Source of the DNA: JAVKSL01 sp050744085
GTDB lineage: Bacteria > Actinomycetota > Acidimicrobiia > Acidimicrobiales > JAJPHD01
Assembly: GCA_050744085.1 (NCBI GenBank)
Contig: JBOGGU010000051.1
Coordinates: forward strand, 1-49,175
Length of the DNA stretch: 49,175 nucleotides
Direction of reading: 5' to 3'
Shown here: positions 41,389 through 49,175 of the stretch, one piece after another
Layout: each line of letters begins with the position of its first letter
How positions within the stretch are numbered: the stretch's first letter is position 1
Made by a program: the position numbers and the translations under genes
The notes under the pieces: model-generated
Databases searched by the model: none
The model's input: the letters and a program-made list of their open reading frames with translations, nothing else
Told to the model about the DNA's origin: nothing

Positions 41389-42021
41389 GTGTATCCAACC
41401 GTAGCCGTAGGTGAGCGTCACGTTTGGACCGCTCACGATGTTGCTCCCTGGACAAGAGCTGAAGGCGTTCCCGAGCATGACATGGCCAGTCGCAGAGCCG
41501 GAGCCGTAGTAGGTGTATGAAGCCTGAAGCTGGCTACCGCCTCCGTCCGACACGACGCCGATGCAGGCAGAGCCCGGGCCGGTGATGGAATCGCAGGTCG
41601 AATAGTCGGGCGAGGCGGAGCCCCGCGGCGTGCCCACCTTGAAGCCCAGGCCGACGGCAGTCATCGTGACCCCAGACGGGATACCCAAGCCCGGTGCAGC
41701 TTGGACCGTGGTGTAGACAACCCTGGTCAGCTGGTCACCCTGGCTGGCCAGCTCTTGAGCCCACGGCGCCTTGCGGACATCCTGGGACTGCTGGATGCCC
41801 CATGCCTGCCATGTCGAGGCCGAGGCACCAGGTGCTGGCTCCTGGGGGCTTGCAAATGTCACCGTGGGAGCCGCGGTAGCATCTGACCCGGATGGGGGGC
41901 CAGTAGAGGCAGCAGCAGGACCACCGGTGGCCACGACGCTGAATGCCAGAGCCACGATCAACAGGCTTCCGCCGACCACGATCCTTCGTAGTCTCGCTAG
42001 TGTCTTTATGTGTATATTCAT
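41296..42021 (-). CDS. Exported protein, C-terminus probably replaced by insertion
   Basis: 241 codons, ATG 42021 with GGAG about 6 bases upstream. A Sec signal peptide (basic MNIHIKTLARLRR, then VVGGSLLIVALAFSVVATGG, cleavage near AAAS) leads to a secreted domain with Ser/Gly/Thr-rich strands and cysteines (YSTCDSITGPGSACIGVVSD and AFSSCPGSNI). The last 35 codons, after about LTYGYGWIH, overlap the transposase remnant in another frame, so the natural C-terminus seems lost at about 41390. Fold resembles small secreted actinobacterial proteins with two disulfides, but I do not recognise the family. It belongs to the block with the regulator and membrane protein. Confidence 0.7.
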   Translation of the reverse strand: MNIHIKTLARLRRIVVGGSLLIVALAFSVVATGGPAAASTGPPSGSDATAAPTVTFASPQEPAPGASASTWQAWGIQQSQDVRKAPWAQELASQGDQLTRVVYTTVQAAPGLGIPSGVTMTAVGLGFKVGTPRGSASPDYSTCDSITGPGSACIGVVSDGGGSQLQASYTYYGSGSATGHVMLGNAFSSCPGSNIVSGPNVTLTYGYGWIHAGAASARRTDQRVLDRPRTGAGDHAVVAVL

Positions 42022-42046
42022 GTATTCTCCTGTTCTCCTATTCTGG

Positions 42047-42460
42047 CTATGGCCAGGCTGGGTGGCTCTGGGGATTGGTAGAGACTGGGATCGGCTTGTC
42101 CTTGGAGGCCGGTGGTTTGCGAGCTGATGGGTCTACGGTGTCGACGTTCGCGACGAGTTTGCGGAGGATCGTGATCTCGTCTTCCAGCGCCTTGACGCCA
42201 GCATCGCTGATGCGGACCCAAGTCCGGGGACGACGACCCACGTATCCCTTGTCAATTCCCACGACCCCGGCAGACTCAAGGATCTGCAGGTGCCGGGAAA
42301 GGTTCCCCTCAGTGAGGCCGGTGACCCGACGCACGAACGCGAAGTCGGCTTCGCCGACCTCGTAGAGGGCCGAGAGGATCGCCAGGCGACTGCGCTGGTG
42401 CACAACGTCGGAGAGTTCGCGCAGGGGGCTCTCGTCGGACCTGTCCTGGGGGCACATCAC
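42047..42460 (-). CDS. ArsR/MarR-like winged-helix transcriptional regulator
   Basis: 137 residues, GTG start overlapping the stop of the membrane-protein gene by 4 bases. The winged helix runs from LSDVVHQRSRLAILSALYEV through FAFVRRVTGLTEGNLSRHLQ to VGIDKGYVGRRPRTWVRIS. This is the pattern of the transcriptional regulators that pair with an adjacent small membrane protein in actinobacteria. The C-terminus (about 105-137) is Pro/Lys-rich and probably disordered. It probably controls its own operon and the exported protein gene 25 bases downstream. No ligand-binding residues are evident. Confidence 0.85.
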   Translation of the reverse strand: MMCPQDRSDESPLRELSDVVHQRSRLAILSALYEVGEADFAFVRRVTGLTEGNLSRHLQILESAGVVGIDKGYVGRRPRTWVRISDAGVKALEDEITILRKLVANVDTVDPSARKPPASKDKPIPVSTNPQSHPAWP

Positions 42461-43173
42461 GCGATCCGAGACAAGAGACGATGGAGGTGATGGGCTGGGT
42501 CGCGGTCAAGGACCCGAAAGACACCTGGTCGATACCAGGTCGCCAGGGCTATGCAGATGAGGGCCAAACCCGCGAGAGCCTCGGTTGCCGACCTGGGTGG
42601 CAACAAGAGGCCAAGGCGCCCCGGCAACGCCACTGGCAGGACAACCAGAGGAGTGGCCGCAATGACGAAGGCACAGCCCGTCCACGCCAGAGTTCGGCTC
42701 CGCTCGAATGCCGACACAAGGCACAGCACTGCCGCCACCATGACCAAAACCACCAGGTTTGCCTGGAGGTTGGCGCCTCGCCCAATTACCTCGATAAGAA
42801 CTCCGACGCCCTCGGCGACAAAGAGTGGAGGAAAGATAACCAAGGCTTGAGCCAGCGGCTGGCGATAGAGCCGCAGCAGGCCAGACAGGGCAAGGATGGC
42901 AGAGAGAGATCCGATCCAATACCAGCTGCTGTGCCCAGCCACACCAGCCACCGAGATGAGACCCGACGCGGTAGCGACTTGTCGGCTGCCGAGCGGGCGG
43001 GGAACGACGACGGGCACTCCAACCAAGAGGATGACCCCAAGCAGTAGGGGCAAACTCCAAACCTGGTGCTTGAGGTACTGAGCACGATCAGCGGAGCGCT
43101 CTAGGACCCCCAACAGCTCCGATGCCTCTGATGGTCCAGGGCGCAGTACGGAGGGACAACTCTCGCCGCTCAC
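42457..43173 (-). CDS. Multi-pass membrane protein paired with the regulator
   Basis: 238 residues from GTG 43173; the frame extends to 43284 but upstream sequence looks non-coding. A soluble N-terminal segment (SEASELLGVLERSADRAQYL) precedes about six membrane helices, including SLPLLLGVILLVGVPVVV, LAQALVIFPPLFVAEGVGVL and LVVLVMVAAVLCLVSAF. The C-terminus is cytoplasmic and His/Arg-rich (DPAHHLHRLLSRIA). No catalytic motif is seen. The overlap with the regulator gene implies a functional pair, possibly membrane protein controlling regulator. Confidence 0.75.
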   Translation of the reverse strand: MSGESCPSVLRPGPSEASELLGVLERSADRAQYLKHQVWSLPLLLGVILLVGVPVVVPRPLGSRQVATASGLISVAGVAGHSSWYWIGSLSAILALSGLLRLYRQPLAQALVIFPPLFVAEGVGVLIEVIGRGANLQANLVVLVMVAAVLCLVSAFERSRTLAWTGCAFVIAATPLVVLPVALPGRLGLLLPPRSATEALAGLALICIALATWYRPGVFRVLDRDPAHHLHRLLSRIA

Positions 43174-43459
43174 ACCTCGCCACCCGGTCACAGAATGAAC
43201 TCTACACTGCAAACTAGATACGTGCAACACCCCCTTCGCTGGTGGGTACTCCAGGGTTGAGACCCTCGGTGTCGGAGCACTCACCTGCCCTGCCGAAGGA
43301 CTTGAGCACCGCTGCCAGGGTGTCTCGCAGAGGTGACCTCCGGCGCCACATCAGTGCGCCCGCCGGCGCCACTCACACCGAGCGCCTCCGGCGCGAGGAC
43401 TTCGATGCAGGTCCCAAAGGAGCCAGTCAATATGGCCGAAACACAACGCCCACGCCGCG
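43174..43459. other. Gap between inserted block and rsmB
   Basis: About 290 bases with no supportable gene. It contains two copies of a GGCGCC-rich palindromic motif (near 43340-43400) and presumably the promoter of the membrane-protein/regulator operon. I see no transposase remnant on this side of the insertion. Confidence 0.35.
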
Positions 43460-44806
43460 TCACCCTTTCCGGGTGAGCCGGAGGAGGAACATACCGTCGG
43501 TGCCCGCAGCCTGGGGGAGCAGGAGCGCCCCCCGCCCCCACGAGACCCACGGCGCTCCAGGAGCCGGAAGGGCGACCAGCTCCGGGTGCTCCGCGGACAG
43601 CCACTCGTCCACTGCGATGGTCTCCGCGCGGGTCAGGGTGCAGACGCAGTAGGCAAGGGTCCCGCCGGGCCTTAGGAGCGGAGCGGCCCCGGCGAGCAAG
43701 TCACGCTGGAGTGCGGCCAGGCGGCCGACGTCCGGTGCCTGGACACGCCATCGCGCGTCGGGCCGGCGCCTAAGCACGCCCAGGCCCGAGCAGGGAGCAT
43801 CCACGAGGACCCGGTCGACAGAGCCGGGGGCAATCGGTGGCCGGCGCCCGTCCGCCACCACGGTCGCCACAGTGGCGCCGGAAGCGCTGGTGGCGCTGGT
43901 GGCGCTGGTGGCGTTGGCGCTGGCGCCGGTGGCGCGGTCCAGCCCGAGGCGGCGCACCCCCTCGCGCATCGCCCTCGCCCGCGCAGGCCGCACGTCGCCG
44001 GCGAACACCAGCAACCGCCTCTCATGCCCCTGGTCGGCGCCCCCCGTCTCCGCCCCTTCGCCGGCTGGCCCCCCCTCCACGTGGCCCACGGCACCCGTGG
44101 CCCCGATGGTCGTGGCCTGGCCGGCCCCACTGGCCTGGGCCGCTATGGCCGTGGCCTTGCCGCCGGGCGCCGCGCACAGGTCGGCGACCCGTTCGCCCGG
44201 CCGGGCTCCGACCAGCTCGGCCACCCACTGAGATCCCAGGTCCTGCACGTAGCCGTCTGCCCGAGTCGTCACCACCGGCGCCTCGTTCATCTGGACCAGC
44301 GCGGAGCGCGCTGCCTCCTTGCCCAGGTCGGCACACAAGCGGTCCACTATCCAGTCGGGGTAGCTCAGCTCGGTGGCCAGGTCCGGCCACACGGGTGGCA
44401 GGCCCGCCGAGACCCGGCGGAGCACGGCGTTCACCAACCCACGGGCTCGCAGCGGGGCCTCGCCCACCGTGGCCGCGACGGCAGCGTGAGCTGGGATGCG
44501 GGTAAAGGCCAGCTGGTAAGCACCCAGCCGCAGGGCCGCCCGGACCCTCGCGTCGGTCGCTGGCTGGTGAAGGTGGGCGTCCACCATCCAGTCGCACGCA
44601 CGCCGCAGCCGGGTGGTGCCGTAGACCAGCTCGGTGACCAGGGCCCGGTCCCGCTGTGCCAGCGAGCTTCGACCCAGCTCGCCCGAAAGGACCAGGTTGG
44701 CGTATGCGCCCTCGTCGATGCGCTCCAGGACGTCCAGCGCCACCCCGCGAGCCGTGCTTGCCGGGCGTCCAGCGCCAGAGCCGCGGGCCGTGGCGCCAGG
44801 GCTCAC
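43460..44806 (-). CDS. rsmB: 16S rRNA (cytosine-C5)-methyltransferase RsmB
   Basis: 448 residues from GTG 44806, which overlaps the fmt stop by 4 bases. An N-terminal NusB-like RNA-binding domain (ALDVLERIDEGAYANLVLSG to about 135) leads to the Rossmann methyltransferase domain. Motif I is VADLCAAPGGKA (207-218); motif IV DAPCSGLGVLRRRPDARW has one catalytic cysteine; motif VI is YCVCTLTRAE with the second. Two low-complexity insertions (about 228-265 and a run of ATSATSAS) are unusual but lie in loops. It methylates C967 of 16S rRNA (E. coli numbering). A truncated duplicate lies at 40904. Confidence 0.94.
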   Translation of the reverse strand: MSPGATARGSGAGRPASTARGVALDVLERIDEGAYANLVLSGELGRSSLAQRDRALVTELVYGTTRLRRACDWMVDAHLHQPATDARVRAALRLGAYQLAFTRIPAHAAVAATVGEAPLRARGLVNAVLRRVSAGLPPVWPDLATELSYPDWIVDRLCADLGKEAARSALVQMNEAPVVTTRADGYVQDLGSQWVAELVGARPGERVADLCAAPGGKATAIAAQASGAGQATTIGATGAVGHVEGGPAGEGAETGGADQGHERRLLVFAGDVRPARARAMREGVRRLGLDRATGASANATSATSATSASGATVATVVADGRRPPIAPGSVDRVLVDAPCSGLGVLRRRPDARWRVQAPDVGRLAALQRDLLAGAAPLLRPGGTLAYCVCTLTRAETIAVDEWLSAEHPELVALPAPGAPWVSWGRGALLLPQAAGTDGMFLLRLTRKG

Positions 44807-45687
44807 GTGCCAAGCACCGCGGCATCCCCGAGACGAGCACCTCGCAGCCACGCCTCCGCCGGCATGGGAACGCGACCCTCACCAGCCACCTCCACCAGTT
44901 CGAGCCGGCCCGAGCCCGTGAGCACTGAAGCGCCCCTGAGGCTGCCGGGCTGGCCCCCGTCGGCCTCGCCGGCGACAGGGCCCGCCCGCAACACCAACAG
45001 GCGACGCCCTGCCACAGTTGTCCAGGCCCGCCCGCACCTGACGACTCGAGCGAGCTCGGCAGCGGAACGGCTCCACTCGAGGCGTCGATCCTCGGGGCTC
45101 AGCTTGGCTGCGTAGGTGGCCTCCCCCTCCTGGGGCAGCGGCGTCCCGAGGCTCGCCATCCCGTCCGCCAGGCGCTCGACGAGCATCTCGGTCCCGACCT
45201 CCACGAGCTGATGCCGCAGGGCCTCAGCCGACTCCTCGTCACCAATCGGCACCTCCCGGCGGTCGTAAACCGGCCCGGTGTCGAGGCCCTGGTCCAAGGC
45301 CATCAGGCATACTCCGGTCACCGAGTCGCCGGCCAGGATCGCCCGCTCGACCGGCGCCGCCCCCCGCCATCGAGGAAGCAACGAGAAGTGCAGGTTGACC
45401 ATGCGAACCTGGTCGAGCACCCCAGGCCTGATCAGCGCCCCGTAAGCCACCACAACCCCCAGCTCGACGTCCGAGCCGACCAGGTCCTCAGGCCTCGTTT
45501 CCACCGCAAGCCCCAGCTCCAGCGCGGCCGCCTTCACCGGGCTCGGCTCAGAGCCCCGCCCCCGGCGGCGGCGCCGGTCGGGTCGACTCACCACCACGGC
45601 CACCTCGTGGCCCGCCTCTACCAGGGCTCGCAGGGGGGTCACTGCTGCGGCCGGCGTGCCCAAGAAAGCCAGCCGGACCCGACTCAC
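44803..45687 (-). CDS. fmt: Methionyl-tRNA formyltransferase
   Basis: 294 residues. It transfers a formyl group from 10-formyltetrahydrofolate to initiator Met-tRNA. The N-terminal Rossmann domain has RLAFLGTPAAAVTPLRALV, and the active-site region is NLHFSLLPRWRGAAPVERAI, followed by TGVCLMALDQGLDTGPVYDR with the catalytic Asp. The C-terminal OB-like domain (about 200-294) is somewhat short. fmt-rsmB is a common bacterial pair; here they overlap by 4 bases. The start ATG is well placed. Confidence 0.95.
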   Translation of the reverse strand: MSRVRLAFLGTPAAAVTPLRALVEAGHEVAVVVSRPDRRRRRGRGSEPSPVKAAALELGLAVETRPEDLVGSDVELGVVVAYGALIRPGVLDQVRMVNLHFSLLPRWRGAAPVERAILAGDSVTGVCLMALDQGLDTGPVYDRREVPIGDEESAEALRHQLVEVGTEMLVERLADGMASLGTPLPQEGEATYAAKLSPEDRRLEWSRSAAELARVVRCGRAWTTVAGRRLLVLRAGPVAGEADGGQPGSLRGASVLTGSGRLELVEVAGEGRVPMPAEAWLRGARLGDAAVLGT

Positions 45688-45751
45688 CCCCGCCAGCGGC
45701 GGGCCCGCGCGCCAGGCCGAAGGGCCACGGCGGCCCCGGCCACTGGCAGCA

Positions 45752-45823
45752 CTACTGGAACATGCCGAGCAGGACGATCAGCAGCCAGTACCCCCAGTCG
45801 AAGCCCACGTGCGCCACACTCAC
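45752..45823 (-). CDS. Possible 23-residue membrane micropeptide
   Basis: GTG 45823 to TAG 45752 encodes MSVAHVGFDWGYWLLIVLLG followed by MFQ. It is short, with one hydrophobic helix preceded by an aromatic, acidic segment, and has AGGG about 8 bases upstream. It lies in the 168-base gap between the DUF2237 gene and fmt, same strand. Small membrane peptides of this type exist, but at this size chance cannot be excluded. Confidence 0.35.
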   Translation of the reverse strand: MSVAHVGFDWGYWLLIVLLGMFQ

Positions 45824-45855
45824 GCCGCGACCCTACTCGCCCTGCCAGAAGGGCT

Positions 45856-46239
45856 TCAGTCAGGAAGGGTCGTGGGGACGTCGACAGCCCACTCGCGCAG
45901 CTCGTCGAAGTCCACGACCTGCAGCGCCCGCTCGTGCGTAGAGGCCAGCACCACGTAGGCAGCCGCCCCCACCCGGTAGGCCCGGCGCCAGTTCACCGCG
46001 GTCACGCACCACCGATCCCCCGGCACGAGCCCGGGGAAGCCGAGCTCGGGCGCGGGCGTGGTGAGGTCGTTGCCGATGCGGCGCTGGTGCTCGAGGAACT
46101 CCGCCGTCACCACCGCGCAGATCGTGTGGCTGCCATAGTCGTCGTCGCCTGTGTTGCAGCAGCCGTCCCGGTAGAAACCAGTAAGGGGGTCGCTGCCACA
46201 CGGCTCCAGCTCCCCACCGAGGACATTGCGCTCGCTCAC
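45856..46239 (-). CDS. DUF2237 family protein
   Basis: 127 residues from GTG 46239; the frame extends upstream but conserved sequence starts at MSERNVLGGELEPCGSDPLT. The family pattern is clear: NVLGGELEPC, GFYRDGCCNTGDDDYGSHTI, CAVVTAEFLEHQRRIGNDL and GLVPGDRWCVTAVNWRRAY. Conserved cysteines and acidic residues suggest metal or cofactor binding, but no function is established. It diverges from the frameshifted flavoprotein gene. Confidence 0.9.
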   Translation of the reverse strand: MSERNVLGGELEPCGSDPLTGFYRDGCCNTGDDDYGSHTICAVVTAEFLEHQRRIGNDLTTPAPELGFPGLVPGDRWCVTAVNWRRAYRVGAAAYVVLASTHERALQVVDFDELREWAVDVPTTLPD

Positions 46240-46373
46240 CCCGCCAGTATGGCTCACGACAGCGAGACGCGCGAGCCGACACCTAGCATGACGCGGTGAA
46301 CGGCGCCTCGTCGAGGTTCCGAAGGGGAAATTTGCCCATCCCGCTTCAAGGTGCCGTGACAAGGAGGGCCGAC

Positions 46374-46813
46374 ATGGAGACCAACCAGCCTCGCTCCGCC
46401 TCGCCAGCAGACCTGGCCAGATTCATCCGCCAGAAGACGATCCTGCTGAAGACGCGAAAACGCGACGGGACGTGGGTTGCCACTCCGGTGAGCATCGCCG
46501 TGCAAGGTGACCGCGCCTACGTCCGTACTTACGACAAATCCTGGAAGAGCAAGCGGCTGCGGAACTTCCCAGAGGTGCGCTTCGCACCATCCACATTTCG
46601 CGGCAAGCCGTCGGGGCCGGCAGTGCGTGCTGGGGCCCGCCTTCTCGACGGCGAGGAGGCCGTGCCGCGGCGCGGCTCCTTGCTCGCAAGTACCCGGTCT
46701 TGCACGGTGTGCTCGTACCGCTCTCCCACCGGGTGATGCGCACGAGCACGCTTCACTACGAGCTCAACCAGGTTCAGGAGATCCAGCCGGGTTTGGGTCA
46801 CACCAGCTCGTAA
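46374..46813 (+). pseudogene. PPOX-class F420-dependent oxidoreductase, frameshifted
   Basis: From ATG 46374 the frame reads KTILLKTRKRDGTWVATPVS and YDKSWKSKRLRNFPEVRFAP, the split-barrel flavin/F420-binding fold. After GEEAV the sensible reading moves one base near 46663 and continues ARLLARKYPVLHGVLVPLSH, then RTSTLHYELNQVQEIQPG to TAA at 46811-46813. Inserting one G restores a 146-residue protein of normal length. As written, the first frame ends early at 46736. This is either a recent inactivation or a base missed in sequencing. The family uses F420 or flavin to reduce small molecules. Confidence 0.8.
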
Positions 46814-47048
46814 CCAGCGTGGAGCGTAGCTTCGGGCTAGTCTGGAATGGAGGACGAGACTTGGGTGGCGGATAGACATATCGAGCGATCGTGGCGGAGG
46901 TCCAGCCCATCCACCAGCCGCCGCAAAACGGCAGGATCCTGCGGAGCTTCTCCTTGTTGCCGCCAGCAGCAAGTACTCCCAAGATCATGACCCAGACAAC
47001 GCCGCAACCGACGCTGTAACTTGTGTAGCTCCCCGGTCGGGCTTTCAC
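46764..47048 (-). CDS. Possible small membrane protein
   Basis: 94 codons from GTG 47048. The first two thirds look natural: SVGCGVVWVMILGVLAAGG is a membrane helix, then KEKLRRILPFCGGWWMGWTS and ATIARYVYPPPK. The last 30 codons (SRPPFQTSPKLRSTLVTSWC) are less so and run antisense to the end of the flavoprotein gene. No clear Shine-Dalgarno. An actinobacterial membrane protein with a WxSATIAR-YPPPK-like C-terminus is my impression only. Confidence 0.4.
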   Translation of the reverse strand: MKARPGSYTSYSVGCGVVWVMILGVLAAGGNKEKLRRILPFCGGWWMGWTSATIARYVYPPPKSRPPFQTSPKLRSTLVTSWCDPNPAGSPEPG

Positions 47049-47087
47049 CGTGTGCAGAGAGAGCGCTGTTGGGGCGGGGTCACAGGC

Positions 47088-49175
47088 CTACTCCCCGGGC
47101 ACCAGCCACAGCACGCCAAGGGGTGGGAGGGTGAGCTCGGCCGAGAAAGGCAGTCCGTGCCAGCCCAGCTCCACCGCCCACACCGACCCTCCGTTGCCCA
47201 CGCCGCTGCCCCCGTAGCCGTCGGCGTCGGTGTTGAGCACCTCCCTCCAGGGGCCGCCGGCGGGGAGGCCGACCCGGTAGCGGTGGCGCACGACCGGGGA
47301 CAGGTTCGCCACACACGCCAGGACAGGGGCGGGCGGGATGGGCGACGCCGCCGACAGCGTGGGCGGGGGCGGCTCGGGTGGGCGCGGCGTCCCGAGCCGT
47401 AGGAAGGAGAACACGTTGTGCTCGACGTCGGAGGCGTCTATCCAGCGGAAGCCCTCCGCCGCCCCGTCCAGCTCCCACAAGGCGGGCAGGGACCGGTAGG
47501 TTCGGTTGAGGTCCCCGACCAGGGCCTGCACCCCCCGGTTGCCGGGGTCATCCAGCAGGTGCCAGTCCAAGCTGTGCTCGTGCGACCACTCGGCCCCCTG
47601 GGCGATCTCGTCGCCCATGAAGATCAGCTGCTTGCCCGGGTGCGCCCACATCCAGGCGTAGAGGGCCCGTAGGTTGGCCAGCTCCGACCAGCGATCCCCG
47701 GGCATCTTGGAGACCAGGGAGCCCTTGCCGTGGACCACCTCGTCATGCGACAGCGGCAGGACGAAGTTCTCGCTGAAAGCGTACAGCAGCCCGAAGGTCA
47801 GCTCGTCGTGGTGGTAGCGCCGGTGGATGGGGTCCTTGGAGAAATACTCCAGCGTGTCGTGCATCCAGCCCATGTTCCACTTGAACCCGAAGCCGAGCCC
47901 ACCCAGGTAGGTCGGCCGGGACACGGCTGGCCACGCGGTGGACTCCTCCGCGACGGTGATCACGCCCGGCTGCTCGGCGTAGGCGACCTCGTTGAGGGAG
48001 CGCAGGAATCCAACCGAGTCCAGGTTCTCCCGGCCCCCATACACGTTGGGCACCCACTCGCCCGGCTCGCGGGAGTAGTCCAGGTACAGCATGGAGGCCA
48101 CCGCGTCCACCCGCAGGCCGTCGATGTGGAACTCGGAGAACCAGTAAAGAGCATTGGCCAGCAAGAAGTTGCGGACCTCGTTGCGCCCCAGGTTGAACAC
48201 CAGGGTCCCCCAGTCGGGGTGGCTACCCTGGCGGGGGTCTGCGTGCTCGTAGAGCGCGGAGCCGTCGAAACGGGCCAGCGCCCAGTCGTCGCGGGGGAAG
48301 TGAGCGGGCACCCAGTCCACGATGACCCCGACCCCCGCGACGTGGAAGGCGTCGATCAGTGCCCGAAGGGAGTCGGCGTCGCCGTAGCGGGTGGTCGGCG
48401 CATAGTAAGAGGAGACCTGGTAGCCCCAGGACCCACCGTATGGGTGCTCGGCGATGGGCATCAGCTCCACGTGGGTGAACCCCAGCTCGGCCACATAAGC
48501 CGGCAGCGTCTCGGCCAGCTCGGCATAGGTCAGCGAGCGGTCGCCATCCTCGGGAACCCGCCGCCACGAGCCCAGGTGGACCTCGTAGACCGACATCGGC
48601 CGCTGCCAGTGGGTGGCCGCCTCGCGCTCGGCCAGCCAGGCCCCGTCGGCCCAACGATGCGTGCTCAGGCCGGGGACCACGCTGGAGGTGCCGGGGGGCG
48701 CCTCGGCCTCCCGGGCGAGGGGGTCGGCTTTCAACAGCAGGTGGCCCTCGGCGGAGAGGATCTCGAACTTGTACAGCGCCCCGGGGGCCACGCCGGGCAG
48801 GAAGATCTCCCACACGCCCGAGCTGCCGAGCGAGCGCATCGGGTGGCGCCGGCCATCCCAGCCGTTGAAGCTGCCCACGACGCGCACGGAGCGGGCGGTG
48901 GGCGCCCACACCGCGAAGGCGGTCCCCCAGACCCCCTGGTGCAGGCGGTGATGAGCGCCAAGGGCCTCCCACAGCGAGCGGTGGCTGCCCTCGCCGATCA
49001 GGTGGAGGTCCACCTCGCCCAGCGTGGGCCAGAAGCGGTACGGGTCGTCCTCGGTGCTCGTGGCGCCTTCGAGGAATTTGAACTGCAGGCGGTAAGGGCT
49101 GTGGCCGCGAGCGTCGGGGGAGCCCGCGCCGGGCGGGGGGGCGGGGGGGGCTTGCGAAGCAGGCCCCCCCAGGCC
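47088..49175 (-). CDS. glgB: 1,4-alpha-glucan branching enzyme, N-terminus outside window
   Basis: The frame stays open to the right edge (DPYRFWPTLGEVDLHLIGEG lies just above 49013), so about 695 residues are seen and the start is missing. It introduces alpha-1,6 branches in glycogen. After a CBM48-like domain (HHRLHQGVWGTAFAVWAPTA) comes the GH13 barrel: VGVIVDWVPAHFP, DGLRVDAVASMLYLDYSR with the nucleophile Asp, TVAEESTAWPAV with the acid/base Glu, and LPLSHDEVVHGKGS. The C-terminal beta domain ends LPPLGVLWLVPGE. A low-complexity Pro/Gly stretch with long C runs (about 49130-49170) lies in the N-terminal part. Confidence 0.96.
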   Translation of the reverse strand, partial: GLGGPASQAPPAPPPGAGSPDARGHSPYRLQFKFLEGATSTEDDPYRFWPTLGEVDLHLIGEGSHRSLWEALGAHHRLHQGVWGTAFAVWAPTARSVRVVGSFNGWDGRRHPMRSLGSSGVWEIFLPGVAPGALYKFEILSAEGHLLLKADPLAREAEAPPGTSSVVPGLSTHRWADGAWLAEREAATHWQRPMSVYEVHLGSWRRVPEDGDRSLTYAELAETLPAYVAELGFTHVELMPIAEHPYGGSWGYQVSSYYAPTTRYGDADSLRALIDAFHVAGVGVIVDWVPAHFPRDDWALARFDGSALYEHADPRQGSHPDWGTLVFNLGRNEVRNFLLANALYWFSEFHIDGLRVDAVASMLYLDYSREPGEWVPNVYGGRENLDSVGFLRSLNEVAYAEQPGVITVAEESTAWPAVSRPTYLGGLGFGFKWNMGWMHDTLEYFSKDPIHRRYHHDELTFGLLYAFSENFVLPLSHDEVVHGKGSLVSKMPGDRWSELANLRALYAWMWAHPGKQLIFMGDEIAQGAEWSHEHSLDWHLLDDPGNRGVQALVGDLNRTYRSLPALWELDGAAEGFRWIDASDVEHNVFSFLRLGTPRPPEPPPPTLSAASPIPPAPVLACVANLSPVVRHRYRVGLPAGGPWREVLNTDADGYGGSGVGNGGSVWAVELGWHGLPFSAELTLPPLGVLWLVPGE

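Overview
The window is high-GC DNA of actinobacterial character. Start codons are often GTG or TTG, neighbouring genes overlap by 4 bases many times, and there is an F420/PPOX-type flavoprotein remnant. A bacterial translin-like gene and fused cytochrome b/Mo-oxidoreductase are also present. I would guess a deep-branching Actinomycetota (Acidimicrobiia-like), but no marker in the window proves this.

The window has two parts. The left part, bases 1 to about 19,030, looks like an integrated island. It abuts the 3' end of a tRNA-Ala(CGC) gene and carries a tyrosine integrase and an excisionase-like helix-turn-helix protein there. Its main cargo (about 2.0-9.45 kb, minus strand) is a tightly coupled operon: coiled-coil protein, two-module ClpB/ClpV-like AAA+ ATPase, single-cluster radical SAM protein, zinc-ribbon/FHA protein, PP2C phosphatase, and membrane-anchored Ser/Thr kinase. 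Upstream are a HEAT-repeat protein and a small membrane protein; downstream are a membrane protein and a 46-residue DnaJ-like zinc-finger protein. The kinase/PP2C/FHA/Clp combination resembles the threonine-phosphorylation control module of type VI secretion, but no secretion genes are visible. This is my best candidate for an undescribed system.

Between 10.5 and 17.1 kb the island is scrap-rich: an IS1380-type transposase remnant, two paralogous two-HTH regulators (one broken, one intact) that share a covarying palindromic operator and an apparently leaderless promoter, genes of unknown function, and a cluster of GGGCGCTGATCT repeats.

The right part, from about 19.2 kb, is mostly chromosomal housekeeping. 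A minus-strand run holds galU, moeA, moaA, moaC, a membrane protein and a frameshifted translin-like gene. A plus-strand run holds an FmdB-type zinc ribbon, MTA phosphorylase and a complete OpuC-like osmolyte ABC transporter. Next come a sugar epimerase, an aminotransferase, and a plus-strand operon of cytochrome b/Mo-oxidoreductase, membrane proteins and glycosyltransferases, ending in a 19-bp perfect inverted repeat. A minus-strand run follows with tldD/tldE, a three-gene insertion bounded by a partial rsmB duplicate and a transposase remnant, then rsmB, fmt, a DUF2237 gene and glgB (cut by the window edge).

Several genes are interrupted by apparent single-base indels (near 262, 10641, 14690, 14858, 19520 and 46663). 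These may be true decay or assembly error, and the sequence alone cannot separate the two.
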